A stretch of 64,000 nucleotides of DNA, from positions 124,001 to 188,000 of the forward strand of contig NZ_ATVT01000001.1 of NCBI RefSeq assembly GCF_000420865.1. The letters run 5' to 3'. Below, piece after piece: positions 9,342 to 16,896 of this stretch; positions within the stretch are counted from its first letter, which is position 1, and every line of letters starts with the position of its first letter. This DNA comes from Butyrivibrio sp. XPD2006 (GTDB taxonomy: Bacteria; Bacillota; Clostridia; Lachnospirales; Lachnospiraceae). The notes beneath the pieces were generated by a model, which searched no databases, was not told the DNA's origin, and saw only the letters and a list, made by a program, of their open reading frames with translations. The translations under genes were made by a program, and so were the position numbers.

Positions 9342-10211
9342 ATGAAAAAATACAGTATCTCAAATGGCACTTACAACCTTACAGTATCTGATCACGGGGC
9401 TGAGATTACATCGCTTTTGAAAAATGGACGGCAGCTCATGTGGCAGGCTGATCCTGCTTTTTGGGGCAGAACATCTCCTGTGTTATTCCCGCTTGTAGGT
9501 AATTATTGGCAAAAGAAGTCAAGATTTGCCGGCAGGACTTACGAAATGGGACAACATGGTTTTGCCAGAGATATGGACTTTTCCCTGCTTTCACAGACCG
9601 GTGATGAACTGGTTTTTGAACTAAGGGACAATGAAGCTACACATGAAAAATATCCGTTTTCTTTTGTGCTTCGTCTTGGATACAAGCTTGGTACTGACGG
9701 AGTGGAGGTTATATGGGAAGTGGAGAATCCTACGGATGGGGATATATTCTTTTCCATAGGTGGTCATCCGGCTTTTAACTGTGACCTTTCCGGGGATAAG
9801 CTTTTATTCATGAAAAAAGGAAAGAGGGTTTTGGGAAATATTGAGTCTAAGATTATTTCTCTTGATGGAAGCGGATGTCTTTCTGATAACTCAAAAGAAC
9901 TATCTCTTAATGATGGAGAGCTTGCGCTTAAACCGGAACTCTTTGATGAAGATGCACTTATAATAGAGGATGAGCAGGCTGACATGGTCGCTGTTATAAA
10001 CAGTGCGGGAGAGGAACTTGTCTCAGTCAGCTTTGATGCTCCTTTATTTGGAGTATGGTCACCTGCAGGCAAGAATGCTCCGTTTGTTTGCATAGAGCCC
10101 TGGTATGGAAGATGTGACAGAGTCGGGTTTACCGGAGATCTTTCCGAGAGGGAGTATGGCAACAGACTGGGCGCAGGAGAGAAGTTCAGAGTGTCCTATA
10201 CAATAGCCTGA
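9342..10211 (+). CDS. Aldose 1-epimerase family protein (LacX-like)
   Basis: A 289-residue galactose-mutarotase-like beta-sandwich protein. The N-terminus (ISNGTYNLTVSDHGAEITSL), LMWQADPAFWGRTSPVLFPLVG, QHGFARD and GGHPAFN are typical of the LacX/YeaD-like branch of the aldose-1-epimerase superfamily, with likely catalytic His in QHGF and GGHPAF. Such proteins interconvert alpha and beta anomers of sugars or sugar phosphates; the substrate is not determined. It follows ackA closely and is probably co-transcribed, ending at a perfect hairpin terminator. Confidence 0.88.
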   Translation: MKKYSISNGTYNLTVSDHGAEITSLLKNGRQLMWQADPAFWGRTSPVLFPLVGNYWQKKSRFAGRTYEMGQHGFARDMDFSLLSQTGDELVFELRDNEATHEKYPFSFVLRLGYKLGTDGVEVIWEVENPTDGDIFFSIGGHPAFNCDLSGDKLLFMKKGKRVLGNIESKIISLDGSGCLSDNSKELSLNDGELALKPELFDEDALIIEDEQADMVAVINSAGEELVSVSFDAPLFGVWSPAGKNAPFVCIEPWYGRCDRVGFTGDLSEREYGNRLGAGEKFRVSYTIA

Positions 10212-10230
10212 TATTGTTTTGTATACGCAG

Positions 10231-10264
10231 ACAGCAGTGGTTTTATATCCACTGCTGTTTTCTA
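10231..10264 (+). terminator. Intrinsic terminator after the aldose epimerase gene
   Basis: ACAGCAGTGG (10231-10240) pairs perfectly with CCACTGCTGT (10249-10258) around an 8-base loop and is followed by TTTTCT. Confidence 0.85.
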
Positions 10265-10270
10265 TTGCTT

Positions 10271-10390
10271 TATATTGTTGGAACAGGGATTATAGTAAAT
10301 TATATGTAATTATATCAAATTATATGGAAATATATTAAATTATATGATATTATAGTTAAGGCTCGGATATTATATCGTTTTATATTAGCT
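10271..10390. repeat. Array of 10-bp-phased TATAT repeats upstream of the ATPase gene
   Basis: From 10291 to 10360 seven successive 10-base units begin TATAT or TATAG and mostly end in AAT: TATAGTAAAT, TATATGTAAT, TATATCAAAT, TATATGGAAA, TATATTAAAT, TATATGATAT, TATAGTTAAG. Further TATAT starts fall in exactly the same register at 10271, 10371 and 10381; only 10281 and 10361 miss it. The array fills most of the 199-base gap before the ATPase gene at 10411. The period is close to one helical turn, so all units face the same side of the DNA. Cooperative protein binding or DNA curvature is likely; function is unknown. Confidence 0.8.
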
Positions 10391-10410
10391 GTTTACAGAC
10401 GGAGGCAGGT

Positions 10411-11457
10411 ATGACTGAAAGAAATCCATATGCCATTAGCTTTGGGAGAATCCCTACGCAGTATATCAGCAGGGATATTATTATTGATGAGATAGTAAGT
10501 GCATTCAACAGCGATATCGCTGAGGAGCAGGCATTCAAAATAACGGGAATACGAGGAACAGGTAAGACTGTTACGCTTACCGCCATAGAAAAAGAACTCT
10601 CGGAACAGGGAGAGTGGATCATCGTAAACCTTAAGCCGGGAGCTGAAATTACCAATGACCTTGTGGCCAAGCTATATACTGAAGTACCATTCATTACATC
10701 CTATGTGGATGCGAATTTAAATCTGTCAGCTTTCGGCATAGGCCTTAACTTAAAAAAGAAGAGTCCGGCAGCAAGTCTTGATCTTGTTCTGGAAGAACTG
10801 CTCGAAGTTATAAACAAGCAGAAAAAGAGAGTGCTTGTTACGATTGATGAAGTCAGAAAGACAGATGCGCTTGTTGATTTCATTCAGGAGTATCAGATTC
10901 TGATTCGAAAAGATCTTCCGGTATATCTTCTTGTGGCAGGCCTTTATGAGGATATTGAAGATATTGAGAATACTGACGGATTGACGTTTTTCCTCAGAGC
11001 TACCAAGTATGAGATGACACCGCTTAATATAGGAGTCATCAGGGAGGACTATAAGCTTACAATGGGGCTTTCTGACGATGTGGCATATGAACTTGCAGTG
11101 ATGACCAAGGGGTATGCTTTCGCATATCAGGCCTTTGGTAAATATATGTGGGATTCAAAGAGCAAAGAAATTACACCTATGGTTCTTGCCAAGGTCGATG
11201 ATGCCCTGGCTCAGAAGGTTTACGACAAGATATGGAGTGAGCTTCCTCCCAAGGATAAGTGGTATCTGAGTTTTATTGTGCAAAAAGATAATATGGATGC
11301 ATCTGAGCTTTTGGAGCTCACCAAGAAGAGCCACAGTGACTGGAGTGAGCCGAGAAGGCGTCTCATCGAAAAGGGAGTTATAGACGGCTCAATCCGTGGC
11401 AAAATTGTCTTAAGACTTCCAAGATTTAAGGAATATGTAGACAGCAAACAGTTTTAA
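10411..11457 (+). CDS. Orphan P-loop ATPase (archaeal-type ATPase/AAA family) with C-terminal winged-helix region
   Basis: A 348-residue soluble protein. N-terminal NPYAISFGRIPTQYISRD introduces the domain; Walker A GIRGTGKT is near residues 47-54 and Walker B VLVTIDEV near 140-147. The segment LLVAGLYEDIEDI...LTFFLRAT matches sensor-1 regions of this group. About 70 C-terminal residues (KDNMDASELLELTKKSHSDWSEPRRRLIEKGVID) look like a winged helix. Related ATPases occur singly in many gut Firmicutes, with unclear function. The gene stands alone, with a good RBS (GGAGGCAGGT) and the phased TATAT array upstream, and converges on the HxlR gene. Whether it binds the array is speculation. Confidence 0.75.
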   Translation: MTERNPYAISFGRIPTQYISRDIIIDEIVSAFNSDIAEEQAFKITGIRGTGKTVTLTAIEKELSEQGEWIIVNLKPGAEITNDLVAKLYTEVPFITSYVDANLNLSAFGIGLNLKKKSPAASLDLVLEELLEVINKQKKRVLVTIDEVRKTDALVDFIQEYQILIRKDLPVYLLVAGLYEDIEDIENTDGLTFFLRATKYEMTPLNIGVIREDYKLTMGLSDDVAYELAVMTKGYAFAYQAFGKYMWDSKSKEITPMVLAKVDDALAQKVYDKIWSELPPKDKWYLSFIVQKDNMDASELLELTKKSHSDWSEPRRRLIEKGVIDGSIRGKIVLRLPRFKEYVDSKQF

Positions 11458-11474
11458 AAATATATAATGAAAAA

Positions 11475-11819
11475 TTACAAATTGTCCTCGCCCCATTTTT
11501 TTAATTGCAAAAGAATGGGGATGAGGCTTTTTGATTTATCTGTAAGATTATATTCAACTCTTACAGGCATTTCATCGTATTGCTTTCTCTCAACCAGGCC
11601 GTCAGCTTCCAGCTCTTTTAACGAATTGGCAAGCATGGTATTGGTGATACCGTGTATGGCTCGGGTGAGTTCACCGTAGCGGACCACTTCCTTATTGTCG
11701 ATCACACAGAGGATCATGATCTTCCACTTTCCGCCGACAATGTCTATTACCTTCTTCAGTCCGCATCCTTTTCCTGCGATATCTTCACATAATGGTTCTT
11801 TTTTCGCTATTTTACTCAT
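11475..11819 (-). CDS. HxlR-family winged-helix transcriptional regulator
   Basis: A 114-residue protein with the HxlR core: GGKWKIMILCVIDNKEVVRYGELTRAIHGITNTMLANSLKELEADGLVERKQYDE, then the wing and YNLTDKSKSLIPIL. Cys residues in the N-terminal arm (CEDIAGKGCGLKKV) include the conserved single Cys that many HxlR/YodB regulators use to sense electrophiles or oxidants. It is divergent from a ferredoxin-led redox cluster and shares a 120-base promoter region with an 8-bp inverted repeat flanking a promoter, so it probably controls those genes. Signal and mode are inferred. Confidence 0.9.
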   Translation of the reverse strand: MSKIAKKEPLCEDIAGKGCGLKKVIDIVGGKWKIMILCVIDNKEVVRYGELTRAIHGITNTMLANSLKELEADGLVERKQYDEMPVRVEYNLTDKSKSLIPILLQLKKWGEDNL

Positions 11820-11855
11820 AGTATCATTTTCCTTACCAGGTTCATATTAACTGCG

Positions 11856-11913
11856 TACTTGATATGTTTTTTATACCAGATATAATATGCTTGTTGCTTA
11901 TGAAAATCAAGTA
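11856..11913. promoter_or_regulatory. Divergent control region: promoter for the Fe-S cluster with flanking inverted repeat
   Basis: TTGATA (11859-11864), a 16-base spacer and TATAAT (11881-11886) form a promoter reading toward the ferredoxin gene. TACTTGAT at 11856-11863 overlaps the -35 box, and its exact inverse ATCAAGTA at 11906-11913 lies just past the expected transcription start. The pair is a candidate operator for the divergent HxlR regulator. Confidence 0.5.
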
Positions 11914-11939
11914 TTAAAACGGCAGGAGATTATCAGGAA

Positions 11940-12140
11940 ATGAAAAGGGCAGTTAATGATACAGGCAGATGCGTCGCTTGCGGTGTATGTGCTCTGCAGT
12001 GCCCCAGAGGCGCAATAAATATATACAGAGGGTGTTTTGCAGATGTGAATACTTCGATGTGCGTCGGCTGCGGTATTTGTGAAAAGGCGTGTCCTACGGG
12101 ATCAATAACGGTAAGAGAGACGGAGGACACAGGCATATGA
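11940..12140 (+). CDS. 2[4Fe-4S] ferredoxin
   Basis: A 66-residue protein with two classical cluster motifs, CVACGVCALQCP and CVGCGICEKACP, giving two [4Fe-4S] centres. It carries low-potential electrons in the cytoplasm. Its stop overlaps the start of the downstream membrane Fe-S gene (ATGA), so the two products are probably made in step and may form one complex. The RBS is GGCAGGAG. First gene of a three-gene cluster opposite an HxlR regulator. Confidence 0.9.
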   Translation: MKRAVNDTGRCVACGVCALQCPRGAINIYRGCFADVNTSMCVGCGICEKACPTGSITVRETEDTGI

Positions 12141-12733
12141 AAAATAATGTAAATATAAAGGCGCATTGGTATGATTATCTTTGGATATGGTCAATTCTCT
12201 ATTTTGCGCTGGGATTTTTTAACATACTCTTTGCGTGGCTTGGCATGATTGATTTTATTCTTCCATTGATTTTTGCGATATTCGGTGGAAACAAGTGGTT
12301 CTGCAATCACATGTGCGGAAGGGGACAGCTCTTTTGGGTACTTGGCAGAAAACTCAAGTGTTCAAGAAGAAAGCAGGCGCCTAAATGGATATCATCAAAG
12401 TGGTTCAGATATGGATTTCTGGCCTTTTTCCTGACTATGTTTGGAACAATGGTGTTTCAGACTTATCTGGTATTTTCAGGTGCGGAATCGTTAAGGAAAG
12501 CCATTAAACTGTTTTGGACATTTAAAGTACCGTGGAAATGGGCGTATAATGGTAGTATATTCCCGGATTGGGTGGCTCAGTTTGGCTTTGGCTTCTACAG
12601 CCTGATGCTGACATCAACACTTATTGGGCTTATTGTAATGGTATTGTATAAAGAGAGAACCTGGTGTTCATTCTGTCCTATGGGAACAATGACTCAGGGT
12701 ATATGTAGGATCAAGGCAAGGAAAGGAGTTTGA
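12137..12733 (+). CDS. NapH/CcoG-like polytopic membrane Fe-S protein
   Basis: ATG 12137 is chosen because it overlaps the ferredoxin stop as ATGA and follows GGAGGA; an in-frame ATG at 12089 would run deep into the ferredoxin gene. The 198-residue protein has about four or five membrane helices and two Cys motifs, CNHMCGRGQL (near residue 56) and CSFCPMGTMTQG near the C-terminus. These are the membrane-side iron-sulfur motifs of the NapH/NosR/RdxA group, which pass electrons between quinol or ferredoxin and a partner. It probably receives electrons from, or gives them to, the ferredoxin encoded upstream. The acceptor is unknown. Confidence 0.75.
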   Translation: MKNNVNIKAHWYDYLWIWSILYFALGFFNILFAWLGMIDFILPLIFAIFGGNKWFCNHMCGRGQLFWVLGRKLKCSRRKQAPKWISSKWFRYGFLAFFLTMFGTMVFQTYLVFSGAESLRKAIKLFWTFKVPWKWAYNGSIFPDWVAQFGFGFYSLMLTSTLIGLIVMVLYKERTWCSFCPMGTMTQGICRIKARKGV

Positions 12734-12735
12734 TT

Positions 12736-13128
12736 ATGACTATAGAAGAAAGAGCTGCTAAGGCAGTTGAAATGAAAACATCCGGCATGTATAACTGTGC
12801 ACAGTCAGTGACAGTCGCACTTGCTGATGAGACCGGACTATCCGAGGAACAGCTTAAGCAGATCTCGGCAGGATTCTGTGCCGGAATGGGAAATCTTGAG
12901 GCAACTTGCGGAGCCCTCATCGGAGCCGGAATGATAGCAGGTCTTAAGACTGAAGGCAAAGGAACTCTTGGAATTACAAGACGGATCCAGGAGGAGTTTG
13001 CGGGCAGGTGCGGAGCCATCAAGTGCAAGGACCTTAAGACAGTGACAGATGGCAAGCCACTGTGCCCTTGCGAAGAATGTGTCCGCAATGCGGTTATGAT
13101 CTACGGCGAAGTGCTTGGATTGAAATAA
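12736..13128 (+). CDS. C_GCAxxG_C_C family redox protein
   Basis: ATG 12736 is favoured: AAAGGAG ends 7 bases before it, while the TTG at 12730 sits on top of the RBS. The 130-residue protein carries the family Cys pattern: NCAQSV, GFCAGMG...ATCGALIGAG, RCGAIKC and CPCEECV. The family (PF09719-type) is predicted to be redox-active or metal-binding, but its reaction is not known. It follows the NapH-like gene by two bases and is part of the HxlR-divergent cluster. No terminator is visible before the next promoter at 13154. Confidence 0.85.
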   Translation: MTIEERAAKAVEMKTSGMYNCAQSVTVALADETGLSEEQLKQISAGFCAGMGNLEATCGALIGAGMIAGLKTEGKGTLGITRRIQEEFAGRCGAIKCKDLKTVTDGKPLCPCEECVRNAVMIYGEVLGLK

Positions 13129-13153
13129 TAAATTTAATGATTTATATTTTCTT

Positions 13154-13182
13154 TTGAAAGTAAACGATATTTAGAATATAAT
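13154..13182 (+). promoter_or_regulatory. Sigma-A promoter of the HD-GYP sensor gene
   Basis: TTGAAA (13154-13159), a 17-base spacer and a consensus TATAAT (13177-13182), leaving a leader of about 55 bases with RBS AGGAGAG before ATG 13246. Confidence 0.75.
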
Positions 13183-13245
13183 GATATAAGGGGATTTGTT
13201 CGTACTAAATGTCAATGAGTTGGGGGCCTTTAGGAGAGCAGACCT

Positions 13246-16200
13246 ATGAGAAAGTGGAATACTCCAAAAATCATTCTGTTTGTGGCTATGTGCGTCTGCC
13301 TGAATCTGTGTGGTAAGTTTATTGCCGGATGGTTGGAACTACCGCTGTGGGCTGATTCATTTGGCACGGCACTTTGCGCATATGTCCTGGGACCTGTTTG
13401 TGGTGCAATGGTGGGTCTTACCGGGAATCTTGCATATTCTGTTATGAATCCTTTGTCAGCAGCATATTCTCCTACAAGCATTGCACTTGGCATTATTGTG
13501 GGTATGGCTGCTAAAAGACATTGGTTCGATCATCTGTACGGCTTTATGAAAGCCGCAACTTTAGTTGTAATCACAGCTCTTGTTGTATCAGTTCCCACTA
13601 ACTTGATATTTGCCGAAGGCTTTACCGGTAATAAATGGGGAGACGGAGTGGTATATTATCTTCTGGACAGGGAATGGCCTCCGTTTATATGTGCCGTATT
13701 CGGCCAGCTTGCCCTTGAGTTTGTCGATAAAGTCCTGACTATAGCGGCAGTTTATATAGTCATTCTTTTAAAGCGTCTTCAGCACAACAAAGAAGAAAGT
13801 GATGCTATCAGAAAAGGTGCAACAACGGGACTGGCTCTTTTGCTGTGCCTGTCTGCATGTCTTTCTGTGCCTGTCAGAGCGGAGGATGGCATATCCGATG
13901 ATTCCGTTGATTACAATGATTACGTCCAAAGTATCTACAGCAGCAATAACGGGCTTCCATGCGGTGAAGCCAACGATATTGCACAGACCAATGACGGCGT
14001 GCTATGGATTGGAACCTATGCTGGATTGTACAGGTATAACGGGCGTGAGTTTCGTTGGATTGATACTTATGAATCCGTAAAGAACGTGAATTGTCTCTAT
14101 GTGGATGAAGAGGGAAGACTTTGGATCGGAACCAACGATAACGGTCTGTCCATAGTAATACGTGAGAAGGTAGTAAATGTCCTGGATCAGGCCGGAGGAC
14201 TTCCTTCCAATTCCGTAAGAAGCATAGTTCGTGCAAGTGACGGATATTATTATGTGGGTACCAGCGGAAGTATGCAGGTACTTGTGATGAATAACGGAAT
14301 GAAGGCCGCAGGTACACTTTCGGAGGTGAATTATGCCGAGAGTCTGACAGCGGATGAGAACGGATATGTCGCAGCTATTTCTTCCGATGGAACCCTTTTC
14401 CTTATGAAGGGTGGGAAGGTCATCAGTTCAACGAAGCTCCCTGAAGGAGAGGAACAGTTCAACTGCTGTACATTCGCTCCGGACGGAACGTTGATGGTAG
14501 GTACGAGTACCGGAAATATTTACAATTTTAACATTGGAAAAGAGAGCTTTAAGAAGGTTAAGGTTACTACCTGTAAAGATGTATTGCACATAAACAATAT
14601 CACCTTCATAAATGATGGCACAATGTTTGTCTCATCGGACAGCGGTGTTGCATATATTGATATACACGGATATCACATACTAAATACAAATGATTTCAAC
14701 AATTCTATAGACAACATGCTGTGCGATTACCAGGGAAATCTTTGGTTTACATCATCAAGGCTTGGGCTTTTGCGACTTGCCAAATCTCCGTTCAGGGATG
14801 TGTATGGAGCCATCGGAATGGACAGAAACGTGGTCAACACCATCGTTTCCTGGCAGAGATGCTATTACATCGGAACTGACAAGGGACTTGATATAGTCGA
14901 TAAGGGCTGTCACAACGAGATAGAAAATGAGCTCACAGAGGAACTTGATGGTAAGCGTATCAGATGTATGTATGTCGATGACAAAAACCATCTGTGGATA
15001 TGCACATACGGAAGCGGACTTCTGGAGTATCTGCCTACCGGTGAATGCTGGGAATACAATGCTGATAACGGAAGCTTTGGAAACCGCGCCCGTATTGTGA
15101 CGGGATTGTCTGACGGAACCATCGTAGCAGCGGGAGATACAGGGATAAGCTACATCAGAAATCATGAGATCATAAAGACAATTAAAAACGAAGACGGGCT
15201 AATCAACTCCATGATACTCACAATTACCGAGATGAGCGATGGCACCGTTCTTGCGGGCACTGACGGCGATGGTATTGCTGTTCTTAAGGATGGGAAAGTG
15301 GAAAAAATGCTCACCCGTGATGATGGTTTAAGCAGTGGGGTAATCTTAAGAACAATTAAGGATCCGAAATCAGAAGGGGTGTTTATTGTAACCAGTAACA
15401 GCCTTTGCTATCTTGAACCGGACGGAAACATAAGGATCCTGGACAAATTCCCTTACTTTAATAACTATGATATCTGGGTAAAGGATGAGGATACACTTTT
15501 TGTTATGTCTAGCGCAGGAATCTATGTTGTTGAGAGAGATGAGCTGGTGGAAGGCGGAGAAATAGGCTGGGAGCTTCTTGATGCCAGGAGAGGACTCGGA
15601 ACTTCCCTTACAGCCAATTCATGGAATTATTATAACGGAAACGGTGAACTGTTCCTGCCTTGTGATACCGGTGTATACGTCATTGATGTTGAAAAATACA
15701 ACAGTGATGTCAGATCCTACAGGATGCAGCTGGCAGCTGTCAGACTTGACGGAAACCAGGTTCCGATTGATCGAAAAGGAATTATCACTATCGGTCAGGG
15801 AATAAGCAGAGTTGAACTGGATCCGGAGATATTAAACTATACGATTCAGGAACCAAATGTCGGTTATTATCTGGAAGGATACGATACTCAGTGGACTATA
15901 GTCCCTCAGAACAGCCTTAATAATATAATTTACGTAAATCTGCCTGCGGGTGATTTTACTTTCCATCTCGCTATACTGGACAGCGCCGGTGAGAGAGTTC
16001 TGGAGGAAAGAAAATTCCAGTTGATAAAAGAAGGAGAGTTTTACGAGCAATCAGGCTTTAGGGCTTACATGCTGCTTGTACTTATTGCACTCATTGTCTG
16101 GTCTACATGGCTCGTGGTTCAGAGGCAGCTGAACCAGCAGCAGATAAAGATCAATATGGCTAATGAGACAGTAATGGCCATTGCTAATTCCGTCGATGCC

Positions 16201-16896
16201 AAGGATGTTCGCACAAGTCAGCATTCCTCCAGAGTCGCAGAATATGCGGTGCTTATAGCCGAGGAGATGAATTGTTTCCCGTGGTGGCAGCGTGACAAGG
16301 CTCTGTCAAACCTTCGAAAAGCCGCTCAGATGCATGATATCGGCAAGATCGGTATACCTGACAGTGTCCTGAACAAAGTGGGACGTCTGACTGATGATGA
16401 ATATGCCAAGATGAAATCCCACGTTGTAGGTGGAGCGGAGATATTAAAGGATTTCACACTTGTGGAGCACGTTGTTGACGGAACAAGGTATCACCATGAG
16501 AGATATGACGGAAAGGGATACCCGGATGGATTAAAGGGAGAGGAGATACCTCTTTTTGCAAGGATAATCGGTGTTGCAGATGCATTCGATGCCATGACTT
16601 CAAATCGTGTCTACAGAAATCATATGGATAACGATTATGTCATGAATGAAATGAAAAGAGGACGGGGTACACAATTCGATCCCGTAGCTCTTGATGCTTT
16701 CCTTCGCCTGGTTGACAAAGGTGTTATAGATCTGGAGGCAATTTACAAGCAGAAGCAGTCAGAGGTTCAGAAGGTGGATGAGAAAGCTCAGGAAGAACTT
16801 GCAAGACGTGAAAAAGAAGATAAACAGATTCAGGCCGCTCAGATGAAGAAGGATGAAAAAGACAGCAGTGAAGCGGAGAAAGGAGCGAAGGTATGA
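13246..16896 (+). CDS. Multidomain sensor: ECF S-component-like domain, 14-repeat propeller, Y_Y_Y, HD-GYP
   Basis: A 1216-residue protein. Residues 1-180 are a hydrophobic domain like ECF-transporter S-components (LPLWADSFGTALCAYVLGPVCGAMVGL). Residues about 190-213 are a second hydrophobic stretch ending VPVRAED, resembling a signal-peptidase site. Residues 225-825 hold about 14 reg_prop-type repeats (LWIGTYAGL, LWIGTNDNGL, LWICTYGSGL, VLAGTDGDGI), enough for two seven-bladed propellers. A Y_Y_Y domain follows (about 862-925), then a membrane helix (about 940-962). The HD-GYP domain contains H1030-D1031 in HDIGK, H1083-H1084 and DGKGYPDGLKG, all intact, so it should hydrolyse cyclic di-GMP. 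A charged tail ends the protein. The outside portion is arranged like Bacteroides hybrid two-component glycan sensors, but the output is a phosphodiesterase. The ATGA overlap couples it to a BMP binding protein. Confidence 0.85.
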   Translation: MRKWNTPKIILFVAMCVCLNLCGKFIAGWLELPLWADSFGTALCAYVLGPVCGAMVGLTGNLAYSVMNPLSAAYSPTSIALGIIVGMAAKRHWFDHLYGFMKAATLVVITALVVSVPTNLIFAEGFTGNKWGDGVVYYLLDREWPPFICAVFGQLALEFVDKVLTIAAVYIVILLKRLQHNKEESDAIRKGATTGLALLLCLSACLSVPVRAEDGISDDSVDYNDYVQSIYSSNNGLPCGEANDIAQTNDGVLWIGTYAGLYRYNGREFRWIDTYESVKNVNCLYVDEEGRLWIGTNDNGLSIVIREKVVNVLDQAGGLPSNSVRSIVRASDGYYYVGTSGSMQVLVMNNGMKAAGTLSEVNYAESLTADENGYVAAISSDGTLFLMKGGKVISSTKLPEGEEQFNCCTFAPDGTLMVGTSTGNIYNFNIGKESFKKVKVTTCKDVLHINNITFINDGTMFVSSDSGVAYIDIHGYHILNTNDFNNSIDNMLCDYQGNLWFTSSRLGLLRLAKSPFRDVYGAIGMDRNVVNTIVSWQRCYYIGTDKGLDIVDKGCHNEIENELTEELDGKRIRCMYVDDKNHLWICTYGSGLLEYLPTGECWEYNADNGSFGNRARIVTGLSDGTIVAAGDTGISYIRNHEIIKTIKNEDGLINSMILTITEMSDGTVLAGTDGDGIAVLKDGKVEKMLTRDDGLSSGVILRTIKDPKSEGVFIVTSNSLCYLEPDGNIRILDKFPYFNNYDIWVKDEDTLFVMSSAGIYVVERDELVEGGEIGWELLDARRGLGTSLTANSWNYYNGNGELFLPCDTGVYVIDVEKYNSDVRSYRMQLAAVRLDGNQVPIDRKGIITIGQGISRVELDPEILNYTIQEPNVGYYLEGYDTQWTIVPQNSLNNIIYVNLPAGDFTFHLAILDSAGERVLEERKFQLIKEGEFYEQSGFRAYMLLVLIALIVWSTWLVVQRQLNQQQIKINMANETVMAIANSVDAKDVRTSQHSSRVAEYAVLIAEEMNCFPWWQRDKALSNLRKAAQMHDIGKIGIPDSVLNKVGRLTDDEYAKMKSHVVGGAEILKDFTLVEHVVDGTRYHHERYDGKGYPDGLKGEEIPLFARIIGVADAFDAMTSNRVYRNHMDNDYVMNEMKRGRGTQFDPVALDAFLRLVDKGVIDLEAIYKQKQSEVQKVDEKAQEELARREKEDKQIQAAQMKKDEKDSSEAEKGAKV

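Noticed and set aside
10271..10390. CRISPR array or simple microsatellite
   Set aside because: Units are 10 bases with no spacers, and they differ from each other too much for a slipped-strand microsatellite; described instead as a phased repeat.
11491..11520. CCCCAT...ATGGGG hairpin as a terminator for the ATPase and HxlR genes
   Set aside because: It falls inside the HxlR coding end, the stem is only 6 bp with a loop of about 18, and no proper T tract follows on either strand.
12089..12136. Longer N-terminus for the NapH-like protein starting at 12089
   Set aside because: It would overlap 52 bases of the ferredoxin gene, whereas ATG 12137 gives the ATGA overlap and has GGAGGA upstream.
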